64,000 nt of DNA from an uncultured Roseobacter sp. (GTDB lineage: Bacteria; Pseudomonadota; Alphaproteobacteria; Rhodobacterales; Rhodobacteraceae). Position 1 is the first letter of the stretch. Every line of letters starts with the position of its first letter. The translations under genes were made by a program, and so were the position numbers. The notes beneath the pieces are model-generated. The model was not told where the DNA came from. It worked only from the letters and a program-made list of their open reading frames with translations, and ran no database searches. The stretch spans positions 1-64,000 of the forward strand of contig NZ_CANLKW010000004.1 of assembly GCF_947491795.1 (NCBI RefSeq), in the 5' to 3' direction. Below, in pieces: positions 54,999 to 64,000 of this stretch.

Positions 54999-56099
54999 TC
55001 AGAGCTGACCGGCGAGATGATCGATCTCGGACCTGAGAAAGGCATCGAAACGTGGCCCGGGTTGGCGGATGTTCAGGGCATGCGCCATCGGGTCGGGCGC
55101 AGTGACCGCACTGCCTGAAAGAGCTTCGAGGGTCGCATGTCCGCAGAATGGCACATAAACCTCCGAATACCCGCCCTCATGCACCAGGACAAGACGCCCG
55201 TCGCACAGTGTTTCGGCGGCTTCCCTGATCTGGTGGGTCATCTGCCGGAATGTATCGGCGGTCGCAAGCATCCGCGCCAGCGGATCAATCGCAGAGGCAT
55301 CAAAACCGCAGGCCACGATAATGATATCGGGCTTAAATGCAGTGATCTGCGGGATCACAACGCTTTCCATAGCGTGCAGATAGGCGGTGTGGCCCGTTCC
55401 GGCAGGCAGCGGCAGGTTGACGTTATACCCGTGTCCTGCACCCTCTCCCCGGTCGGTCACATAACCGGTATCCAGGGGGTAGTTGCCTTCCTGGTGCAGC
55501 GAAATGGTCAGCACATCATCCCGGTCATAAAAAATTGCTTCGGTTCCGTTGCCGTGGTGCACATCCCAGTCGAGAACGACAAACCGGCGTGCAAGGTTCT
55601 CTGCGCGTGCAGCTTCGATCGCAATGGCGATATTGGCCAGCAGGCAAAACCCGTTGGGAAAGTCCGGCAGACAGTGATGCCCCGGCGGACGCGACAGCGC
55701 ATAGGCATTGGTCAGATCGCCGCGCAGAACATCCGCAACTGCGGATTTGGCAAGGCCCGCAGACAATGCTGCAATTTCGTATCCGCCCCGGGCAAAGGGG
55801 GTGGCGCGGCCGATCTCTCCGCCGCCTGCGTCAGACATCTCTTTGAACGCATCCAGGTAGCTTGCCGGGTGTACACGCAGCATGTCCTGGCGGGTCGCCG
55901 CCGGAGCGCTGCGCATGGACAGATCGGCTGTGATGCCGGTGACATCCATCAGGTTTTTGAGACGGCGCTTGGTTTCCGGATTTTCCGGCAACCCGCCTGC
56001 CGCCAAAGGCTGCACGTGACCGCCCAGCGGAATGGTAAAGGCATAATTTCCACCGGCGTGCCAGAAACACCTTTCGTCATGAAAAAACCCTGTGGTCAT
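54999..56099 (-). CDS. Histone-deacetylase-family amidohydrolase
   Basis: The 366-residue protein carries all expected zinc-amidohydrolase motifs: RPPGHHCLPDFPNGFC (two histidines), VLDWDVHHGNGTEAIFYDRDDVLTISLHQEGNYPLDTG (metal Asp and His), IIIVACGFDASAIDPLARM (second metal Asp) and VHEGGYSEVYVPFCG (transition-state Tyr). Bacterial members act on acetylpolyamines, acetoin-pathway enzymes or other acylamides; the polyamine genes lie 35 kb away. It starts a three-gene set with the nitroreductase and EI24 genes. Confidence 0.9.
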   Translation of the reverse strand: MTTGFFHDERCFWHAGGNYAFTIPLGGHVQPLAAGGLPENPETKRRLKNLMDVTGITADLSMRSAPAATRQDMLRVHPASYLDAFKEMSDAGGGEIGRATPFARGGYEIAALSAGLAKSAVADVLRGDLTNAYALSRPPGHHCLPDFPNGFCLLANIAIAIEAARAENLARRFVVLDWDVHHGNGTEAIFYDRDDVLTISLHQEGNYPLDTGYVTDRGEGAGHGYNVNLPLPAGTGHTAYLHAMESVVIPQITAFKPDIIIVACGFDASAIDPLARMLATADTFRQMTHQIREAAETLCDGRLVLVHEGGYSEVYVPFCGHATLEALSGSAVTAPDPMAHALNIRQPGPRFDAFLRSEIDHLAGQL

Positions 56100-56174
56100 G
56101 GTCGTGCCCCCGTTCTCCGTTTGGGGGGAAACTGGCCTGGTGAAAGTGTTTTGTCCATTGTGCAGAACCCGGGA

Positions 56175-56654
56175 TCAGTCCGCCTCACTGATGAGGGCCT
56201 CCACATCCAGAGGGTCGTTGACCATGGCCAGCCCGCCCTGCGCGTCACGTGGCCAATCTGCAGGCGCGCGGTCACGATAGAGCTCAACACCGTTGCCGTC
56301 CGGGTCGCGCAGATACACGGCCTCGCTCACACCATGATCCGCCGCTCCATCGAGGGCGTAACCCGCAGCCAGAACCCGCCTGATCACGGCGCCCAGTGCA
56401 GCACGGTCCGGGTACAGGTATGCACCGTGATACAACCCCGTGGCATCGGGCGCCGGTGCCGGACCTGCCTTGCTGTGCCATGTGTTCAGACCAACGTGGT
56501 GGTGATATCCTCCGGCCCCCAGAAAGGCCGCCTGATCCCCATACCTTTGCGTGACCTCGAAGCCGAGAACGTCCCGGTAAAAGGAAATTGCACGGTCAAG
56601 ATCGGCAACCTTCAGGTGGATATGCCCGACGCTGGGATGAGACGGTGAAGCCAT
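56175..56654 (-). CDS. VOC-family (glyoxalase/extradiol dioxygenase-like) protein
   Basis: The 159-residue protein has a single VOC domain: SVGHIHLKVADLDRAISFYRDVLGFEVTQRYGDQAAFLGAGGYHHHVGLNTWHS and VYLRDPDGNGVELYRD. The histidines and final glutamate are likely metal ligands. It resembles catechol 2,3-dioxygenase-like proteins in sequence, but substrate is unknown. The ATG at 56654 follows AAAGGA. It lies 75 bp upstream of the HDAC-family gene on the same strand. Confidence 0.87.
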   Translation of the reverse strand: MASPSHPSVGHIHLKVADLDRAISFYRDVLGFEVTQRYGDQAAFLGAGGYHHHVGLNTWHSKAGPAPAPDATGLYHGAYLYPDRAALGAVIRRVLAAGYALDGAADHGVSEAVYLRDPDGNGVELYRDRAPADWPRDAQGGLAMVNDPLDVEALISEAD

Positions 56655-56848
56655 GCTTTTGTCCTTTCGGTTCCGGTTCTGAGCACAGAGGTAAGGGCGC
56701 ATTCAAAGCAATGCCAGATGCAGTACAGCGCAGCGGCTGTGTGCAAATTCAGAGAAGCCGTCGGCAGATTTTCGCCTCTGACGGGAAAACTGTAAGACAG
56801 AATGCGCCTGGCGTGCTATTTTATCCTTTGTTCTGAGGGGCTAAGGAA

Positions 56849-57379
56849 ATGACACGTTTCAAAAACATCCCGTCACCATCTGACCTGGTCCACAAAGTCA
56901 TGAATTCCGGACAGACCGGCAGGGTGTCGCTCTGCCTGGCGCTGGTTCTGTGTGTTGCTGTTATGTGGACCGCCTTCTTCTTTGTCGCCCTGTCCGGGCT
57001 GCTTGGCGCTGCTTTGGGCATCTGGCTTCACTACGGGCAGGACCGGGACAACCCGCTGCAGGTATTACGCCCGTTTCGCTGGGCCCGGCGTCTGACAATC
57101 GTGCTGATCGTAAGTGCTGCGGGCATGGCGCTGGCGCTCAGCCTCTTTTTCAGCGGCCTCTTTACGCCGGATTCCCGGGCTTTCCTGTCGGGCATGTATA
57201 TGACGGGCGCAAACGGCATTTTCTCGTTCAGCGCAGCGTTCTTTACCGCAGGCGTGCTGGTAATCTCAGATGCGCGCGCAAAAATCAACGCGGCGGATGC
57301 CGTACAGCTGCACACATGGCAGCAGACCGCCAGACCGATCCGCCTGTCATTTCTGGTGCGCAGTTTCCGAAAGGCTTAG
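56849..57379 (+). CDS. Hypothetical multi-helix membrane protein
   Basis: I do not recognise this 176-residue protein. It has about four hydrophobic segments: [34 protein letters not shown] (two helices), [26 protein letters not shown] and [18 protein letters not shown]. The N terminus is polar and the C terminus ends in a basic stretch. An AAGGA ribosome site precedes the ATG. Its stop overlaps the stop of the convergent trpS by four bases. Confidence 0.75.
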   Translation: MTRFKNIPSPSDLVHKVMNSGQTGRVSLCLALVLCVAVMWTAFFFVALSGLLGAALGIWLHYGQDRDNPLQVLRPFRWARRLTIVLIVSAAGMALALSLFFSGLFTPDSRAFLSGMYMTGANGIFSFSAAFFTAGVLVISDARAKINAADAVQLHTWQQTARPIRLSFLVRSFRKA

Positions 57380-58392
57380 CGCACCATTCCCATAATCTCG
57401 TAGGTTTTCGCCAGGATCGGCGCTGTGATTTCCCGCGCCTGAACCGCGCCTTTCGCCAGAATACGGTCGATTTCGCCGGGATCGGCCATCAACCGCGCCA
57501 TCTCATTCGAAATCGGGGACAGTTTGGAGACAGCCAGTTCCGCCAGCTGTGGCTTGAAAGCACCGAACTGCTGACCGCCCACATCCGCCAGAACCGCATC
57601 CACGCTCTGTTCGCTCAGCGCGGCGTAGATATTCACCAGATTGCGCGCCTCGGGCCGGTCTTGCAGACCTGCCGCCTCGGAAGGCAATGCATCGGGATCG
57701 GTTTTGGCCTTGCGGATTTTTTTCGCGATGGTGTCTGCACCATCGGTCATGTTGATGCGGCTGGCATCTGACGGATCAGACTTGGACATCTTTTTGGATC
57801 CGTCGCGCAGGCTCATAACGCGCGTGGCGGCGCCCTCGATCACCGGCTCTGTGATCGGAAAAAAATCTACGCCGTAGTCATGGTTGAACTTGGTCGCGAT
57901 GTCACGTGTCAGCTCAAGGTGTTGTTTCTGATCCTCGCCCACCGGCACATGTGTTGCGTGGTATATCAGAATGTCGGCTGCCATCAGCGCCGGATACCCG
58001 AAAAGGCCCAGAGATACGTTCTGCGCATTTTTGCCGGCTTTGTCCTTGAACTGGGTCATACGCTGCATCCAGCCCATGCGCGCGACACAGGAAAACACCC
58101 AGCCCAGCTGCGCGTGTTCCGGCACCTGGCTCTGGTTGATCAGAATAGATTTCTCCGGGCTGATCCCGCTGGCAATAAACCCGGCCGCCAGCTCACGCGT
58201 GTTCTTTGCCAGATCGGCCGGATCCTGCCAGACGGTGACGGCATGCAGGTCGACCATGCAATAGACGGTCTCCATACCCTCTTCCTGCATCTGTACGAAC
58301 CTTTTGATCGCACCAAGGTAATTGCCCAGCGTCAGACCGCCCGACGGCTGAATGCCGGAAAAGACACGCGGGGTGAATTGCGGGGTGGTCAT
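57376..58392 (-). CDS. trpS: Tryptophanyl-tRNA synthetase
   Basis: The 338-residue class I synthetase has the HIGH-equivalent in [38 protein letters not shown], the [19 protein letters not shown] tryptophan site and the KKMSKSD loop. It charges tRNA-Trp. A GGAG site precedes the ATG at 58392. It lies next to murJ and glnD as in other Rhodobacteraceae, with the rhomboid-like gene transcribed away on the other strand. Confidence 0.95.
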   Translation of the reverse strand: MTTPQFTPRVFSGIQPSGGLTLGNYLGAIKRFVQMQEEGMETVYCMVDLHAVTVWQDPADLAKNTRELAAGFIASGISPEKSILINQSQVPEHAQLGWVFSCVARMGWMQRMTQFKDKAGKNAQNVSLGLFGYPALMAADILIYHATHVPVGEDQKQHLELTRDIATKFNHDYGVDFFPITEPVIEGAATRVMSLRDGSKKMSKSDPSDASRINMTDGADTIAKKIRKAKTDPDALPSEAAGLQDRPEARNLVNIYAALSEQSVDAVLADVGGQQFGAFKPQLAELAVSKLSPISNEMARLMADPGEIDRILAKGAVQAREITAPILAKTYEIMGMVR

Positions 58393-58474
58393 GATCGGAC
58401 TCCGTTCTCGGCTGGCATAAAGCGTTGGCGTGGCTTACCCATGAGGCACAGTATCGTCAAGGAATGCCGGACCT

Positions 58475-59161
58475 ATGGATGACCACCGCGAAGCCCCTCC
58501 TGTAAATCCACTGCCGCCGGTCGTTGTGCTGCTGTTTCTGGCGATGGCCATACCCGAAGCGCTTTTCTCGCTTGGCGCGGCCGGACTGATCGGCGGGCCG
58601 GAGGCTGTGGGCTGGCGGCTGGCCTACGTGCAACAGTATGCATTTTCCGGCGATATCTTTGACTGGATGGTCCTGAACGGTCGCTGGCTGCCAGAACATA
58701 TGCTGCGGTTCATCACCTACAGCTTTGTGCATTCGGGTTTTACGTCGGCTCTTTTCGCCATCGTGCTGACACTGGCACTGGGCAAAATGGTGGGGGAAAC
58801 GCTGGGCCAGCCTGCCGTTGTCGTTTTGTTTTTTGGCGGTGCGGTTTTTGGGGCGCTGATTTATGGGCTGCTGCTGAATGATCCGGCCTGGATCGTCGGG
58901 GGCTTTCCGGCGGTCTACGGTCTGATCGGCGGATATTCCTTTGTCATGTGGCTCAGCCTCAGCATTGCAGGAGAACAGCAGCTCAGGGCCTTCAGTCTGA
59001 TTGCCATGCTGATGGGCCTGCAACTGATCTGGGGTGTGTTCTTTGGGCCATCGACGGAATGGGTTGCGGATCTGGCGGGATTTGCCTTTGGTTTTGTTGC
59101 CTCTGCGCTGCTCGTCCCAGGCGGAATGACCCGTCTGATCCGTGCATTGCGGCGGGACTGA
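58475..59161 (+). CDS. Rhomboid-fold membrane protein lacking the catalytic dyad
   Basis: The 228-residue protein has six or seven helices in rhomboid order: FITYSFVHSGFTSALFAIVLTLALGKMVGE (the usual TyxFlH helix), GGFPAVYGLIGG where active rhomboids have G-S-G (residues 142-152; Phe144 replaces the serine), and WVADLAGFAFGF where the catalytic histidine becomes Asp199. It should not be a protease. Inactive rhomboids such as iRhoms and derlins bind membrane clients, but the role here is unknown. It diverges from trpS and converges on murJ with no gap. Confidence 0.82.
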   Translation: MDDHREAPPVNPLPPVVVLLFLAMAIPEALFSLGAAGLIGGPEAVGWRLAYVQQYAFSGDIFDWMVLNGRWLPEHMLRFITYSFVHSGFTSALFAIVLTLALGKMVGETLGQPAVVVLFFGGAVFGALIYGLLLNDPAWIVGGFPAVYGLIGGYSFVMWLSLSIAGEQQLRAFSLIAMLMGLQLIWGVFFGPSTEWVADLAGFAFGFVASALLVPGGMTRLIRALRRD

Positions 59162-60703
59162 TCAGCCGCGACGAAACGCCTGACGGAATTCCGACAGGCG
59201 GAAAGCGCCCATCAGCTGGCCTGTGCCAAAGTACGCCAGCATGCCAATTCCGATCAGCACGGCCAGCGCAAGCGCACGCCACCAGGCCATGCCCAAAAAC
59301 GGGTTAAGCGCTGCCGCCGAGACCCACAAAACCACTGCCATCACCACAGAGGCTACAACCATACGCCAGATCCGTCGCCGGAAACGGTCATCAAAGCGGG
59401 CAACGTCACCATACTGGCGGGCACCGGTATGCAGCAACAGCACCATAACCCAGGCAGCACAGGTGGTAGCAATCGCAGGGGCGAGCCAGCCAATCACAGG
59501 AGCGAGCCCGATGGCCATTACCGCGTTGATGACCATGGAGACCACAGCATAGTGAAACGGCCTGCGGGTGTCCTCGCGCGCAAAGTAGAGCGGTTGCAGG
59601 ATTTTCTGCAGCACAAAGGCAGGAAGCCCGAGGCCATAGATGGCAACTGCACTGGCGATCGCGGCACTGTCGTCTGTTGTGGCAGCCCCCCGCTCAAACA
59701 GCACGGACACGAGGGGCAGGGGGATCACCACCAGGGCGAACGCGGCCGGAATGGTCAACGCGAGTGAAATCTCTCCCGCGCGGCTCAGAGCGATGCGTGC
59801 GCCGGCGTCATCATCTGCGCGCAGTTTGCGCGACAGATCCGGCAGCAGCACCACACCAACCGCAATGCCGACAACACCCAGTGGCAGCTGGTACAGGCGG
59901 TCTGCAGCAAAGAGCCAGCCGACGGCCTTGTCAAAATAACTGGCGACCTGCTGGCCAACCAGCAGGTTGATCTGAACCACACCCCCCGCCAGGGCCGCAG
60001 GGACGGCAACGCGGATGAGGTTGCGCATGTCGGGGCTGAGACGCGGGCGACGTGGCGAGATTGTAAACCCGGCACGACGTACAGCGCGCCAGAGCAGCAG
60101 AAATTGTGCAACACCGGCCAGCGGTATGGTCCATATCAGAGCGCGCGCGACATCTCCCCCGAACCAGGCCGCACCAGCCATGGCGGCGATCAGAAGGATG
60201 TTCAGCAACACAGGTGCTGCTGCCGCTGCGGCAAACCTACCGGATGCATTGAGCATGCCCGACAGCAGTGCGGCCAGCGAGATAAACAGCACGTATGGAA
60301 AGGCGATCCGTCCGAATTTCACGGAAAGATCAAATTCTTTCTGCCCGGCAAATCCCGACGCGATACCGAAGACCAGCCAGGGCATTGCCGCAAGGGCCAG
60401 CAGGGTCAGCCCGATCAGGACAGCGGCCAGCCCGGAAAAGGCCTCCGAGGCAAAGCCATCGGGATTCTCATCTCCTTCCAGCCTTTTGGAGAACATCGGC
60501 ACAAAGGCCATGTTGAACGCGCCTTCTGCAAAGAAGCGGCGGAACATGTTAGGCAGGCGAAAGGCAACTACATAGGCCTGGTACAACGGGCCCGTGCCCA
60601 GAAAGGCCAGGATCATCGCATCCCGGACAAATCCCAGAACGCGGGACATCAGCGTCCAGCCACCCACAGTGAAAAAACCCGACATCAGGCGGATCGGTTT
60701 CAC
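59162..60703 (-). CDS. murJ: Lipid II flippase MurJ
   Basis: The 513-residue membrane protein has about 14 helices and MurJ/MviN motifs: MSGFFTVGGWTLMSRVLGFVRDAMILAFLGTGPLYQAYVVAFRLPNMFRRFFAEGAFNMAFVPMF, VQINLLVGQQVASYFDKAVGWLFAADRLYQLPLGVVGIAVGVVLLPDLSR, and a conserved ERGAATTDDSAAIASAVAIYGLGLPAF. It flips the peptidoglycan precursor lipid II across the inner membrane. Its start overlaps the glnD stop by four bases. Confidence 0.94.
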   Translation of the reverse strand: MKPIRLMSGFFTVGGWTLMSRVLGFVRDAMILAFLGTGPLYQAYVVAFRLPNMFRRFFAEGAFNMAFVPMFSKRLEGDENPDGFASEAFSGLAAVLIGLTLLALAAMPWLVFGIASGFAGQKEFDLSVKFGRIAFPYVLFISLAALLSGMLNASGRFAAAAAAPVLLNILLIAAMAGAAWFGGDVARALIWTIPLAGVAQFLLLWRAVRRAGFTISPRRPRLSPDMRNLIRVAVPAALAGGVVQINLLVGQQVASYFDKAVGWLFAADRLYQLPLGVVGIAVGVVLLPDLSRKLRADDDAGARIALSRAGEISLALTIPAAFALVVIPLPLVSVLFERGAATTDDSAAIASAVAIYGLGLPAFVLQKILQPLYFAREDTRRPFHYAVVSMVINAVMAIGLAPVIGWLAPAIATTCAAWVMVLLLHTGARQYGDVARFDDRFRRRIWRMVVASVVMAVVLWVSAAALNPFLGMAWWRALALAVLIGIGMLAYFGTGQLMGAFRLSEFRQAFRRG

Positions 60704-63477
60704 CGTTTTGCCCTCTCAACGCCTTCGTCAATGGCCGCGCGCAGCCGCTTTTCGAGGGTGCGCTGTTTGCTCTCAGAATGGTATTTCAGGCCGAACATGT
60801 CTTTGACGTAGAAAGTGTCGACGACCTGCTCGCCGTAGGTCGCGATTACGGCATTGGCGATATAGACGTTCGATGCTGCAAGCGTCCGGGCCAGATCGTA
60901 GAGCAGGCCGGGACGGTCGCGGGTATCAACTTCGATGATCGTATAGATTTCCGATCCTTCATTATCAAAGGTGATATGGGTCGGAACACGGAAGGCGCGC
61001 TCGCGCTTTTTGACCTTGTCACGGTCTTTGAGCGCGTCACGGGCGACAACCTCACCATGCAATGTGCGCTCAATCATCTTGCGCAAACGGGGCAGGCGCG
61101 AGGCGTCATAGGGGTTACCGTCAGCGTCCTGGATCCAATAGGCGTCCGTGACGTAGCCGTCTTTGGTGGTGTAGCTGCGCGCGTCCACGACATTGGCGCC
61201 GACCAGCGCCAGCGCCCCGGCAAGCCGGGTAAAGATGCCGGGGTGGTCCGCCATGACAAAGCTCGCCCGTGTCGCATCCCTGTCTTCGTCCGGGTGCAGA
61301 TCAATCGCGATCTCGTCTTCTTTGATGTCGCGCAGCATACGGGCAAAGGTTTCGTGGGCCGTGACGTGCAGACCCTGCCAGTACGGATCATAGTGACGGG
61401 CTGTTTCCGCCATGATGTCTTTGCGCGGCCAGTCGGTCAGGGCCTCGCGCAGGGCACGTTTGGCCTCGGCACCGCGGTTCTCGCGGTTGAGGTCTTCGAG
61501 CCCCGTCTCCAGCGCTTTGCGGGTCTGCCGGTAGAGCGCGCGGATCAGAACAGCTTTCCAGTTGTTCCAGGTATCGGGCCCGACGCCCCGGATATCGCAG
61601 ACGGTCAGCACGCAGAGCAGGTCCAGACGTTTCACCGTCTGAACAGCCTTGGCAAACTCCCGTACTGTGCGCGGATCTGCGATATCCCGTTTCTGTGCCA
61701 TGTCCGACATGAGCAAGTGGTAGCGGATCAGCCACTCAACAGTGTCCGTATCTGACTTGTTCAGGCCAAGACGGGGCGCAATTTTGCGGGCCATCTGTGC
61801 GCCGAGGATCGAATGGTCCTCCGGGCGGCCCTTGGCGATGTCATGCAGCAACAGCGCAGTGTAGAGCACTTTGCGGTTCACGCCATCTTTGAGGATAGAC
61901 GATGCGACCGGGAGATCCTCTTCGAGGTCGCCCCGCTCGATCTGGCTCAGGGTTTTGATGCACTGGATCGTGTGCTCGTCCACGGTATAGGCGTGGTACA
62001 TGTTGAACTGCATCATTGCGACGATGGGTTCAAATTCGGGAATGAATGTCCCCAGAACCCCCAGTTCATTCATTCGCCGCAACGCACGTTCCGGATTGCC
62101 GTGCCGCAGCAGCAGCTCAAAGAAAATGCGGCGTGCCTCCGGGTCAGTGCGCATGTCGTCATCAATCAGATCAAGGTTCGCCTTGACCAGCCGCATGGCG
62201 TCCGGGTGGATCAGCATACCTGTTCGCAAAGCTTCCTCGAAGACGCGCAGCAGGTTCAGTTTGTCTGAAAGAAACGCGGCATCGTCGGCAATGGCCAGTC
62301 TGTTGTGCACGACCTTGTAGCCTGCGCGCGTGCGCGGCCGGCGGCGGAAAATCCGCTCCAGCAGCGGATCGGCCTTAACGTGATCGGCTTCCATCTTGGT
62401 CAGGAAAATACGGGTCAGATCACCGACTTCGGTGGCGTGCAGGAAAAAGGCCTGCATAAAGACCTCCACCCCGCGCCTGCCGGACGTATCGCTGTAGCCC
62501 ATGGCGTCTGCAATCTGTACCTGCATGTCAAAGGTGAGTTGTTCTGTGGGGCGTCCGCTGGCCAGATGCAGATGCCCGCGCACTGCCCACAGAAAATCCT
62601 CTGCCAGCACAAAAGTTCTGAACTCGTCGGCGCTGAAGACGCCCAGATCGACCAGGTCGGCTGCGTTTTCGACCCCGTGCACGTATTTGGCGATCCAGTA
62701 AAGGGACTGAAGATCGCGCAGCCCGCCTTTGCCCTCTTTGACGTTCGGCTCAACCACATAGCGCTGGCCGTGTCGTTTGTGACGCGCTTCCCGCTCTTCG
62801 AGCTTGGCCTCAACAAAGGCACGCTCGGACCCCTTGAACAGGTCATCGCGCAGGCGCTGCGACAACTCATCAGCGAGCGCGCGATCACCGGCGAGATACC
62901 GCAGTTCCAACAACGCGGTGCGAATGGTGAAATCTTCGCCCGCCAGGCGCAGACACTCGCGGGTTGTCCGGCTGGCGTGGCCCACTTTGAGCTTCAGATC
63001 CCACAGCATATAGAGCATGGTTTCAATGACGCTCTCGGCCCAGGCCGTCATTTTGTACGGCGTCAGAAACAGCAGATCCACATCCGAAAAAGGCGCCATT
63101 TCACCGCGCCCGTATCCGCCAACCGCGATGACAGAAAGCCGCTCACCGGACGTAGGGTTGGGTTTGGCGTTCAGAATATCTGTCGCTACCCATAGCACCA
63201 TGCGCACCAGCTCATCCGTCAGCCAGGTATAGGCCCGTGTCATTGGCCGCGCGTCGAAGGGTCGGGCCGCGAAGGCCTCAGCGATTGCGTCGCGCCCGTT
63301 TTTCTGCGCCTCGCGCAGCAGGGCGACCGTCGCTGATCTGACATCAGCGGGAGACTGTCCTTCTTCAAAAGCGGCCTGCAGAGCCGCATGAATGCGCGCG
63401 CTGTCGAACACCGCCTCCGGCGGGCAGATCAGTTCCGGGTTCTCCGCAGGACTTGGCTGCGGTTCAGTGAGGCTCAT
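60700..63477 (-). CDS. glnD: Bifunctional uridylyltransferase/uridylyl-removing enzyme
   Basis: The 925-residue protein has the nucleotidyltransferase domain (SVIAVGGYGRGEMAPFSDVDLLFLTPY), an HD domain (TALLLHDIAKGRPEDHSILG), and two C-terminal ACT domains (GIFTRLAGALALVGANVVDARSYTTKDGYVTDAYWIQDADG and RPGLLYDLARTLAASNVYIANAVIATYGEQVVDTFYVKDMFGLK). It uridylylates PII proteins at low glutamine and removes UMP at high glutamine, so it reports nitrogen status, relevant to the urea transporter. It lies directly upstream of murJ. Confidence 0.95.
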   Translation of the reverse strand: MSLTEPQPSPAENPELICPPEAVFDSARIHAALQAAFEEGQSPADVRSATVALLREAQKNGRDAIAEAFAARPFDARPMTRAYTWLTDELVRMVLWVATDILNAKPNPTSGERLSVIAVGGYGRGEMAPFSDVDLLFLTPYKMTAWAESVIETMLYMLWDLKLKVGHASRTTRECLRLAGEDFTIRTALLELRYLAGDRALADELSQRLRDDLFKGSERAFVEAKLEEREARHKRHGQRYVVEPNVKEGKGGLRDLQSLYWIAKYVHGVENAADLVDLGVFSADEFRTFVLAEDFLWAVRGHLHLASGRPTEQLTFDMQVQIADAMGYSDTSGRRGVEVFMQAFFLHATEVGDLTRIFLTKMEADHVKADPLLERIFRRRPRTRAGYKVVHNRLAIADDAAFLSDKLNLLRVFEEALRTGMLIHPDAMRLVKANLDLIDDDMRTDPEARRIFFELLLRHGNPERALRRMNELGVLGTFIPEFEPIVAMMQFNMYHAYTVDEHTIQCIKTLSQIERGDLEEDLPVASSILKDGVNRKVLYTALLLHDIAKGRPEDHSILGAQMARKIAPRLGLNKSDTDTVEWLIRYHLLMSDMAQKRDIADPRTVREFAKAVQTVKRLDLLCVLTVCDIRGVGPDTWNNWKAVLIRALYRQTRKALETGLEDLNRENRGAEAKRALREALTDWPRKDIMAETARHYDPYWQGLHVTAHETFARMLRDIKEDEIAIDLHPDEDRDATRASFVMADHPGIFTRLAGALALVGANVVDARSYTTKDGYVTDAYWIQDADGNPYDASRLPRLRKMIERTLHGEVVARDALKDRDKVKKRERAFRVPTHITFDNEGSEIYTIIEVDTRDRPGLLYDLARTLAASNVYIANAVIATYGEQVVDTFYVKDMFGLKYHSESKQRTLEKRLRAAIDEGVERAKR

Positions 63478-63486
63478 GGGTCTGCC

Positions 63487-64000
63487 TTAAAATCCGGCAC
63501 CACCGAAATTCTGGGGCGCAGGGCTCAGGATCTGCACCTGCGCATCGGTTATTGTTGCCACGGCCAGTCCGCGTTGGTTTGTCCCGTCGGGCATCAGGCG
63601 GAAAACACCGCTGGCGCCACGATACCCTGCGCCCTGTGTCAGGGCCGAGCGGGTCAGGGCGTCGCTTTTGCCCTGGCTGACCAATGCACCGATGGCTGCA
63701 ATTCCATCAAACGCGAGACCGCCGATCGGGTGCGGTGTGGACCCATACGCCGACTGATACTGGCCACTGAACAGGCTGGCAGCACCTGGATCCGGCACGG
63801 CAAACCAGCCGCCCTGGACACCGGGCAGGCTCAGCGTCTGGGGCGGAATGTCCCAGCGTGTCAGGCCGATGAACTGTGCCGTTGCGCTGGAAACTCCCGC
63901 CTCTGGCAGAAGCTGTGACAACAGTGGCAGAGCGGTTGCAGTGTCGGTCGTCATAAAGATGGCGTCGGCACCTGTCGACTGCACGGTGTCGCGGATGGTC
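63487..64000 (-). CDS. Penicillin-binding protein activator (LpoA/LppC family), 3' part
   Basis: Only the last 168 or so residues are in the window; the frame continues past its right edge without a stop. The visible part reads DAIFMTTDTATALPLLSQLLPEAGV, FIGLTRWDIPPQTLSLPGVQGGWFAVPDP, and GLAFDGIAAIGALVSQGKSDALTRSALTQGAGYRGASGVFRL, a type 1 periplasmic-binding fold as in LppC/LpoA-like lipoproteins that help peptidoglycan synthases. The lipobox is outside the window. It ends nine bases before glnD starts. Confidence 0.83.
   Translation of the reverse strand, partial: TIRDTVQSTGADAIFMTTDTATALPLLSQLLPEAGVSSATAQFIGLTRWDIPPQTLSLPGVQGGWFAVPDPGAASLFSGQYQSAYGSTPHPIGGLAFDGIAAIGALVSQGKSDALTRSALTQGAGYRGASGVFRLMPDGTNQRGLAVATITDAQVQILSPAPQNFGGAGF

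Overview
The window looks like a chromosomal segment of a marine alphaproteobacterium of the Roseobacter group (Rhodobacteraceae). This is inferred from gene content, not from any search: a fused MrpAB antiporter operon, a DUF1467 protein beside methylmalonyl-CoA epimerase, the trpS/rhomboid/murJ/glnD block, a Urt urea transporter and several solute ABC systems. Most of the window is GC-rich; the first ~5.1 kb are visibly AT-richer. I saw no rRNA, tRNA, CRISPR array or intact insertion sequence.

Layout. 1-5 kb: a surface-polysaccharide segment with a frameshifted sulfotransferase, a two-domain glycosyltransferase and a GT61 glycosyltransferase. 5-10.8 kb: a GntR regulator diverging from a five-gene catabolic operon (AA_synth-family protein, alpha/beta hydrolase, flavin reductase, luciferase-like monooxygenase, aldehyde dehydrogenase) for an unknown substrate, with a perfect 16-bp palindrome between them. 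10.8-13 kb: pobR/pobA for 4-hydroxybenzoate. 13-20.5 kb: a polyamine-type ABC transporter with an amidohydrolase, diverging from a LuxR-type regulator and N-carbamoylputrescine amidase. 20.5-28 kb: an operon ordered like the rhizobial agl operon (LacI, binding protein, two permeases, hydrolase, ATPase) in which the hydrolase is a GH63 glucosyl/mannosylglycerate hydrolase type.

28-34 kb holds the most unusual block: a cyclooxygenase-like haem peroxidase diverging from two adjacent genes that each start with a Rieske [2Fe-2S] domain. One is fused to a glutamate-synthase FMN/3Fe-4S core, the other to a thiamine-diphosphate enzyme. A carboxymuconolactone-decarboxylase-family gene converges on them. 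34-42.4 kb: urtABCDE followed by a second ThDP enzyme. 42.6-48.5 kb: the Mrp (Pha-type) Na+/H+ antiporter operon, closed by a clear hairpin. 48.6-64 kb: mostly housekeeping genes (aspS, methylmalonyl-CoA epimerase, trpS, murJ, glnD, the end of an LpoA/LppC-type lipoprotein gene) mixed with small enzymes, an orphan receiver protein, an HDAC-family amidohydrolase and a rhomboid-fold protein lacking both catalytic residues.

The window as a whole suggests a scavenging lifestyle: uptake of urea, polyamines and a glycoside-type compatible solute, aromatic breakdown, and sodium-coupled ion homeostasis. All three ABC binding-protein genes are followed within about 15 nt by a strong RNA hairpin, probably to keep binding-protein mRNA more abundant than that of the rest of each operon.
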